Below are positions 59,682-64,000 of a stretch of DNA of 64,000 nt, piece by piece; within the stretch, counting starts at the first letter, position 1, and each line of letters opens with the position of its first letter. Source of the DNA: Streptomyces purpureus (lineage in GTDB: Bacteria; Actinomycetota; Actinomycetes; Streptomycetales; Streptomycetaceae); contig NZ_BMQQ01000020.1 of NCBI RefSeq assembly GCF_014648195.1, forward strand, positions 1 through 64,000, in the 5' to 3' direction. Made by a program: the position numbers and the translations under genes. The notes beneath the pieces are model-generated. The model saw only the letters and a list, made by a program, of their open reading frames with translations. It was not told the origin of the DNA and did no database searches.

Positions 59682-62221
59682 CGGGCGAGCGTCCCTTCGA
59701 GGGCGGGGGCGGAGGGGGAGAGGGTGAGCGGGGTGAGGTCGGGCTTGATCTGGTCGCGCTCCGGGACGAAGCGGACCGACGGGTCCGGGGTGTCCGGGGC
59801 GTTCACGAAGGAGACGAAGCGGCGCAGCCGGTCCGGGTCGTCGAGGGTCGCGGCCCACTCGTCCTCGTAGGCGTCGACGTGCGCGGCCATCATCGCCTCC
59901 AGCTCGTCGCAGAGGCCGAGGGAGTTATGGACGACGACGTCCCGCAGATGCTCCAGGCCGCCCTCCAGCCGCTCCAGCCACACCGAGGTGCGCTCCAGCC
60001 GGTCGGCGGTGCGGATGTAGAACATCAGGAACCGGTCGATCAGCCGGACCAGTTCGGCGTCCGAGAGGTCCTGGGCGAGCAGGTCGGCGTGGCGCGGGGT
60101 CGCGCCGCCGTTGCCGCCGACGTACAGGTTCCAGCCGCTCGCCGTGGCGATCACACCGAAGTCCTTCGACTGGGCCTCGGCGCACTCGCGGGCGCAGCCG
60201 GAGACCGCCGACTTGAGCTTGTGCGGGGAGCGCAGGCCGCGGTAGCGCAGCTCCAGCTGGATCGCCATCTTCACCGAGTCCTGCACGCCGTAGCGGCACC
60301 AGGTCTGCCCCACACAGGACTTGACCGTGCGCAGCGACTTGCCGTACGCGTGCCCCGACTCGAAGCCGGCGTCCACAAGACGGGTCCAGATCGCCGGGAG
60401 CTGGTCCACACGGGCGCCGAACAGGTCGATCCGCTGACCGCCGGTGATCTTGGTGTAGAGGCCGAAGTCCCGGGCCACCTCGCCGATCACGATCAGCTTC
60501 TCGGGGGTGACCTCGCCGCCGGGGATCCGCGGCACCACCGAATAGGAGCCGTTGCGCTGCATGTTGGCGAGGAAGTGGTCGTTGGTGTCCTGCAGGGCGG
60601 CCTGCTCGCCGTCGAGGATGTAGCCGCTCTGCAGGCTGGCGAGGATCGAGGCGACCGTCGGCTTGCAGATCTCGCAGCCGTCACCGCCGCGCGCGGCCTC
60701 CCGGCCGTGCGAGTCCAGCAGCTCGGCGAAGGAGGTGAGCCGCAGGGTGCGGATGATCTCGTACAGCTCGCTGCGGGTGTACGAGAAGCAGGCGCACAGG
60801 CCGCTGTCGGCGGGGGCGGGCAGCAGCTGGCCGATGAGCTTCACACAGCTGCCGCAGCCCGTACCCGCCTTGGTGCACTTCTTCACCTCCGGCAGGGAGG
60901 TGCACTGGGTGATCGCGTGCTTGGTGACGTTGTGGCAGGAGCAGATCACCGCGTCGTCGGGGAGGGCGGAGGGGCCGAGCGCGACCGGCGCGCCCGCGCC
61001 GGCCGGCAGGACCAGCTGCTCCGGAGCGACGGGCGGGACGGTGCCGGTGAGCGGGCGCAGCATGCCATACGCGTCGGCGTCACCGACCAGGACGCCGCCG
61101 AGCAGCACACCCTGGGCGTCGACGACGAGCTTCTTGTAGATGCCGGAGCGGGAGTCCGAGTAGACGACGTCGAGGCTGCCCTCGGCGGCGCCGTGCGCGT
61201 CGCCGAAGGAGGCCACGTCCACGCCGAGCAGCTTCAGCTTGGTCGACAGGTCGGCGCCGGTGAACTCCTTGGCCTCCTGCTCGGCGATGGCGGCGGCAGC
61301 CGTCTGCGCCATCTCGTAGCCGGGTGCCACCAGGCCGTACACCCTGCCGTCCGCGGCCAGCGCGCACTCGCCGATCGCGTACACCGCCGGGTCGGACGTA
61401 CGGCACAGCTCGTCCACGGCGATGCCGCCGCGCTCGCCGACGTCGAGGCCGCAGTCGCGGGCCAGCTGGTCGCGGGGGCGTACACCCGCCGAGAAGACCA
61501 CCATGTCGGTGGCCAGCTCGGTGCCGTCCGACAGGCGCATCGCGGTGACCGAGCCGTCGGCCGTGACGACCTCCTGGGTGCCCGTGCCGGTGTGCACGAC
61601 GAGCCCCATGTCCTCGATGGTGCGCAGCAGCGCCGCGCCGCCGCCCTCGTCGACCTGCACCGGCATCAGGCGCGGCGCGAACTCCACGATGTGGGTCTCC
61701 AGGCCCAGGCCCTTGAGGGCGCCGGCCGCCTCCAGGCCGAGCAGACCGCCGCCGACGACGGCGCCGGTGCGGGAGGTCTTGGCGAACTCCTCGATGGCGA
61801 GCAGGTCCTCGATGGTGCGGTAGACGAAGCAGCCGTGCGCGTCCTTGCCGGGCACCGGCGGCACGAACGGGTACGAGCCGGTGGCCAGGACCAGCGCGTC
61901 GTAGGTGAAGGTCCGTCCCGAGCGGGAGGTGACCTGCCGGGCGGCCCGGTCGACGCTCACCGCCGGGTCGTCGACGTACAGCTCGATGCCGTGCCGCTCC
62001 ATGAAGCCGTCCTCGACCATGGAGAGGTCGTCCGGGGTCTTCCCGTCGAAGTACGAGGTCAGCTTGACCCGGTCGTAGGCGGGGCGGGGCTCCTCGCACA
62101 GGACCACGACCCGGGAGGTCGCGGTGGTGCCCTGCTCGGCGAGGGCCTCCAGGAACCGCTGCCCGACCATTCCGTGGCCGACCAGGACGATGGTGGGGGT
62201 GTTCACGGGCGTGGTCGACAT
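59678..62221 (-). CDS. nirB: Nitrite reductase large subunit NirB
   Basis: An 847-residue assimilatory nitrite reductase. Domains in order: FAD/NAD-binding (about 10-330, VLVGHGMVGQRFLEAL and VVGGGLLGLEAAGALKGLG), two BFD-like [2Fe-2S] motifs (VICSCHNVTKHAI with CGSCVKLIGQL, and GDGCEICKPTVASIL), then the sirohaem/[4Fe-4S] domain (about 555-790) with SCVGQTWCRYG and SGCARECAEAQ. GGAGG lies 8 nt before ATG 62221. Long N-terminal readings upstream are not conserved. Confidence 0.96.
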   Translation of the reverse strand: MSTTPVNTPTIVLVGHGMVGQRFLEALAEQGTTATSRVVVLCEEPRPAYDRVKLTSYFDGKTPDDLSMVEDGFMERHGIELYVDDPAVSVDRAARQVTSRSGRTFTYDALVLATGSYPFVPPVPGKDAHGCFVYRTIEDLLAIEEFAKTSRTGAVVGGGLLGLEAAGALKGLGLETHIVEFAPRLMPVQVDEGGGAALLRTIEDMGLVVHTGTGTQEVVTADGSVTAMRLSDGTELATDMVVFSAGVRPRDQLARDCGLDVGERGGIAVDELCRTSDPAVYAIGECALAADGRVYGLVAPGYEMAQTAAAAIAEQEAKEFTGADLSTKLKLLGVDVASFGDAHGAAEGSLDVVYSDSRSGIYKKLVVDAQGVLLGGVLVGDADAYGMLRPLTGTVPPVAPEQLVLPAGAGAPVALGPSALPDDAVICSCHNVTKHAITQCTSLPEVKKCTKAGTGCGSCVKLIGQLLPAPADSGLCACFSYTRSELYEIIRTLRLTSFAELLDSHGREAARGGDGCEICKPTVASILASLQSGYILDGEQAALQDTNDHFLANMQRNGSYSVVPRIPGGEVTPEKLIVIGEVARDFGLYTKITGGQRIDLFGARVDQLPAIWTRLVDAGFESGHAYGKSLRTVKSCVGQTWCRYGVQDSVKMAIQLELRYRGLRSPHKLKSAVSGCARECAEAQSKDFGVIATASGWNLYVGGNGGATPRHADLLAQDLSDAELVRLIDRFLMFYIRTADRLERTSVWLERLEGGLEHLRDVVVHNSLGLCDELEAMMAAHVDAYEDEWAATLDDPDRLRRFVSFVNAPDTPDPSVRFVPERDQIKPDLTPLTLSPSAPALEGTLAR

Positions 62222-62222
62222 C

Positions 62223-63407
62223 TCAGGAGCCTCCGTCATGGGTGAGCAGGTGGAGCAGGGGAGCGTCGGGCAGGGCCTCGTCGCCCTCCCAGGCGCGGGC
62301 GAGCGCGCCGACCGCGGCGAGATCGCCGAGCAGGACACCGCCGACCAGCCGGTCGCCGCGGACGACGACCTTGCGGTAGGCCCGGCGGGTGGCGTCGGTC
62401 AGCTGGACCACGTCGTCGCCGGGCTGGGCCGTGGCCTCGCCGAACGCCGCCAGGTCCAGGGCCTCGGGGCCGCCGAGGGTGAGCCGGGTCAGGGCGCGGG
62501 TGCCGCCGTAGCGGCCGGTGTCGCCGAGCAGGATCCCGGCGAGTACGTCGGCCTGCTCCAGGGCGGGGCCGGCCAGGCCGTAGACCCGGCCTTGGTGCTC
62601 GGCGCAGTCGCCGACGGCGTGGATGTACGGGTCGGAGGTGCGCAGCTCGTCGTCGACGACGATGCCGCGCTGGACGTCGAGCCCGGCGTCGCGGGCCAGA
62701 CCTACGCGGGGCCGCACCCCGCAGGCGAGGACGACGACGTGGGCGTCGAGGACGAAACCGTCGGCGAGCTCGACCGCGGTCACGGCCCCGTCGTGCTGGC
62801 GCAGACCGCTCACCCGGCACTCGGTGTGCACCTCGACCCCGAGGGATTCGACATGGGCGCGCAGCAGCGCCGAGGCGCGCGCGTCCAGCTGCCGTTCCAT
62901 CAGCCGCTCACCCTGCTGGGTCAGCACGACCTCCGCGCCGCGCGCCGCGAGCGCCCGCGCCGCGGACACCCCGAGCAGCCCGCCGCCGACGACGACCACG
63001 CGGACGCCGGGGCCGACGAGGCTCCGCAGCGTCAGGCAGTCGTCGAGGGTGCGGAAGGGGTGGACCCCCTCGGGCAGCCGGCTGCCGCGCAGTCCGCGCA
63101 GCGGCGGCAGCACCGGGTTGGAGCCGGTGGCCAGGACCAGCCGGTCGTAGCCGACCGTGGAGCCGTCGGCGCAGTGCACCAGCCGGGCATCCCGGTCGAT
63201 GCGCTCGGCCCGCACCCCGCGCCGCACCGGCTCTCCCGGGGCGGGCAGGGCGATCACCTCGGGCGCGTACCGTCCGGCGAGGACGTCGGCGAGCAGCACC
63301 CTGTTGTAGGGGGCGTGCGGCTCTTCGCCGAGGAGGGTGACCGGCAGCCGCTGGGCGAGCCGGGCGCCCGCCGTCCCGCCGCCGACCACCACGATCCGTG
63401 TACTCAT
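62223..63407 (-). CDS. FAD-dependent NAD(P)H reductase of the nir operon
   Basis: A 394-residue pyridine nucleotide-disulphide-type reductase: IVVVGGGTAGARLAQRL (FAD), LVLATGSNPVLPPL, VVVVGGGLLGVSAARALAARG (NAD), HAVGDCAEH near the C-terminal part. It resembles the N-terminal flavin half of NirB and NasC-like proteins and has no iron-sulphur motif. Its stop is 1 bp before nirB, so the order is this gene-nirB-nirD. It may supply electrons to NirB or to nitrate reductase. Confidence 0.88.
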   Translation of the reverse strand: MSTRIVVVGGGTAGARLAQRLPVTLLGEEPHAPYNRVLLADVLAGRYAPEVIALPAPGEPVRRGVRAERIDRDARLVHCADGSTVGYDRLVLATGSNPVLPPLRGLRGSRLPEGVHPFRTLDDCLTLRSLVGPGVRVVVVGGGLLGVSAARALAARGAEVVLTQQGERLMERQLDARASALLRAHVESLGVEVHTECRVSGLRQHDGAVTAVELADGFVLDAHVVVLACGVRPRVGLARDAGLDVQRGIVVDDELRTSDPYIHAVGDCAEHQGRVYGLAGPALEQADVLAGILLGDTGRYGGTRALTRLTLGGPEALDLAAFGEATAQPGDDVVQLTDATRRAYRKVVVRGDRLVGGVLLGDLAAVGALARAWEGDEALPDAPLLHLLTHDGGS

Positions 63408-63429
63408 GTCCGCAGCGTGCGCGGTCGGT

Positions 63430-63467
63430 GTTACCCGACGGCATCCCGTCTGTTTCCCGTACGGAAC
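63430..63467 (-). promoter_or_regulatory. GlnR-type box with four half-sites
   Basis: On the minus strand GTTCC-N6-GAAAC-N6-GATGC-N6-GTAAC. Spacers are exactly 6 nt each, matching the a-b-a-b arrangement described for GlnR targets, including nirB in Streptomyces. It lies 23-60 bp upstream of the reductase ATG and 139 bp or more from the divergent transporter start. Confidence 0.7.
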
Positions 63468-63592
63468 GCTGACCTCAGCCGCCGTCCACCTCGGGTGTGA
63501 GGGAGACGGCACCCGGTGCCAGGTGGGGTGCCGAACCTCAGACGTACCTCAAGACTCAGAAGATCGTGGGGCAGTACACCCATCGCCTGTCC

Positions 63593-63606
63593 TAGGCTCG
63601 CGATCA
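63593..63606 (+). promoter_or_regulatory. Putative leaderless -10 (TAGGCT)
   Basis: TAGGCT ends 7 nt before ATG 63606 of the TauE/SafE gene, with no ribosome-binding site between, consistent with leaderless transcription. Confidence 0.4.
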
Positions 63607-64000
63607 TGCCTGACATATCACTCACCACCCTTGTCCTGCTCTGTGTCGCCGCGCTCGTGGCCGGCTGGATCGACGCGGTGGTGGGCGGTGGCGGGCTGCT
63701 GCTGATCCCCGCCCTGCTGCTTGGCATGCCGAACGTCCCGGCCGCGCAGATCCTCGGCACCAACAAGGCGGTCGCGATCGTGGGCACGACCGGCGCCGCC
63801 GTGACGTACGTACGCAAGGCGCCGGTGAAGGTGAGCACGGCCGTACGGATCGGGCTCGCCGCGCTCGTCGGATCGATGGCCGGCGCGTTCTTCGCCGCCG
63901 GGATCAGCAGCGACGTCCTGCGCCCGGTGATCATGGTGGTGCTGCTCGGGGTGGCCGCGTTCGTGCTGCTGCGGCCGTCCTTCGGGACCCGGACCGAGGA
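63606..64000 (+). CDS. TauE/SafE (TSUP) permease, N-terminal part
   Basis: The open frame runs off the window (131 codons visible). It has hydrophobic helices LTTLVLLCVAALVAG, VGGGGLLLIPALLLG, IGLAALVGSMAGAFFAA and VIMVVLLGVAAFVLL. WIDAVVGGGGLLLIPALL followed by ILGTNKAVAIVGT is the TSUP signature. Family members export or import anions such as sulphite and organosulphonates. It is divergent from the nir operon. Confidence 0.88.
   Translation, partial: MPDISLTTLVLLCVAALVAGWIDAVVGGGGLLLIPALLLGMPNVPAAQILGTNKAVAIVGTTGAAVTYVRKAPVKVSTAVRIGLAALVGSMAGAFFAAGISSDVLRPVIMVVLLGVAAFVLLRPSFGTRTE

Overview
The window is high-GC actinobacterial chromosome. GTG starts, ATGA/GTGA stop-start overlaps, leaderless -10/ATG arrangements, DUF397/XRE pairs, GlnR-, Zur- and ECF42-type sites and the gene order dnaJ-rsmE, phoH-ybeY-CBS-era, leuA, recO-uppS-zur-znu-glyS-dus-ppdK and nirBD all point to Streptomyces. 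It is mostly conserved housekeeping sequence interrupted by accessory cassettes. No rRNA, tRNA, CRISPR array or intact insertion sequence was recognised.

Region by region. (1) 1-11.3 kb: the end of dnaJ, a nitronate monooxygenase-like gene, rsmE, a coupled cluster of an AAA+ ATPase and two TPR membrane proteins, a HIT protein, RNase Z, an adenosine/adenine deaminase, an MFS exporter and a PfkB kinase whose upstream region carries a perfect CRP-type palindrome. (2) 11.4-22.8 kb: the ribosome-maturation group phoH, ybeY, CBS-domain protein, MmcQ/YjbR protein and era. phoH is split by a 360-residue intein with a LAGLIDADG endonuclease. Two cassettes interrupt the group: an MFS pump with its regulator, and a surface locus with a TTA-containing small secreted protein, a WxL-like protein and a DUF916 membrane partner. 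(3) 22.8-31.1 kb: an emfourin/protealysin pair, leuA behind a leucine-rich leader peptide, a TerB protein, a FAD oxidoreductase with a LuxR regulator, and a DUF2975/HTH pair.

(4) 31.2-34.9 kb: a lower-GC island with a small secreted four-cysteine protein, an ABC ATPase, two membrane proteins and about 650 bp without convincing genes. (5) 34.9-40.5 kb: a ferredoxin-NADP reductase, a DGPF protein with an ECF42-type sigma factor and a matching promoter, a DUF397/XRE locus whose regulator is frameshifted, two small conserved-looking ORFs, and a Phd/PIN toxin-antitoxin pair. (6) 40.6-47.1 kb: recO, uppS, the zinc-uptake operon znuA-znuC-znuB-zur with a Zur-type operator over its promoter, and glyS. 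(7) 47.1-54.4 kb: an aldo/keto reductase with a TetR gene, a YidD paralogue, a 9-codon leaderless ORF before a DUF6243 gene, dus and ppdK. The dus-ppdK gap is packed with nested inverted repeats. (8) 54.4-64 kb: an ArsR-like regulator, a Tat-exported PhoX-like protein, SRPBCC, VOC and SDR genes, the assimilatory nitrite reductase operon (FAD reductase-nirB-nirD) with a four-half-site GlnR box, and the start of a TauE/SafE transporter.

Start codons were chosen from ribosome-binding sites, stop-start overlaps or a -10 hexamer 6-7 nt before the ATG. Functions come from motif recognition only; no database search was run.
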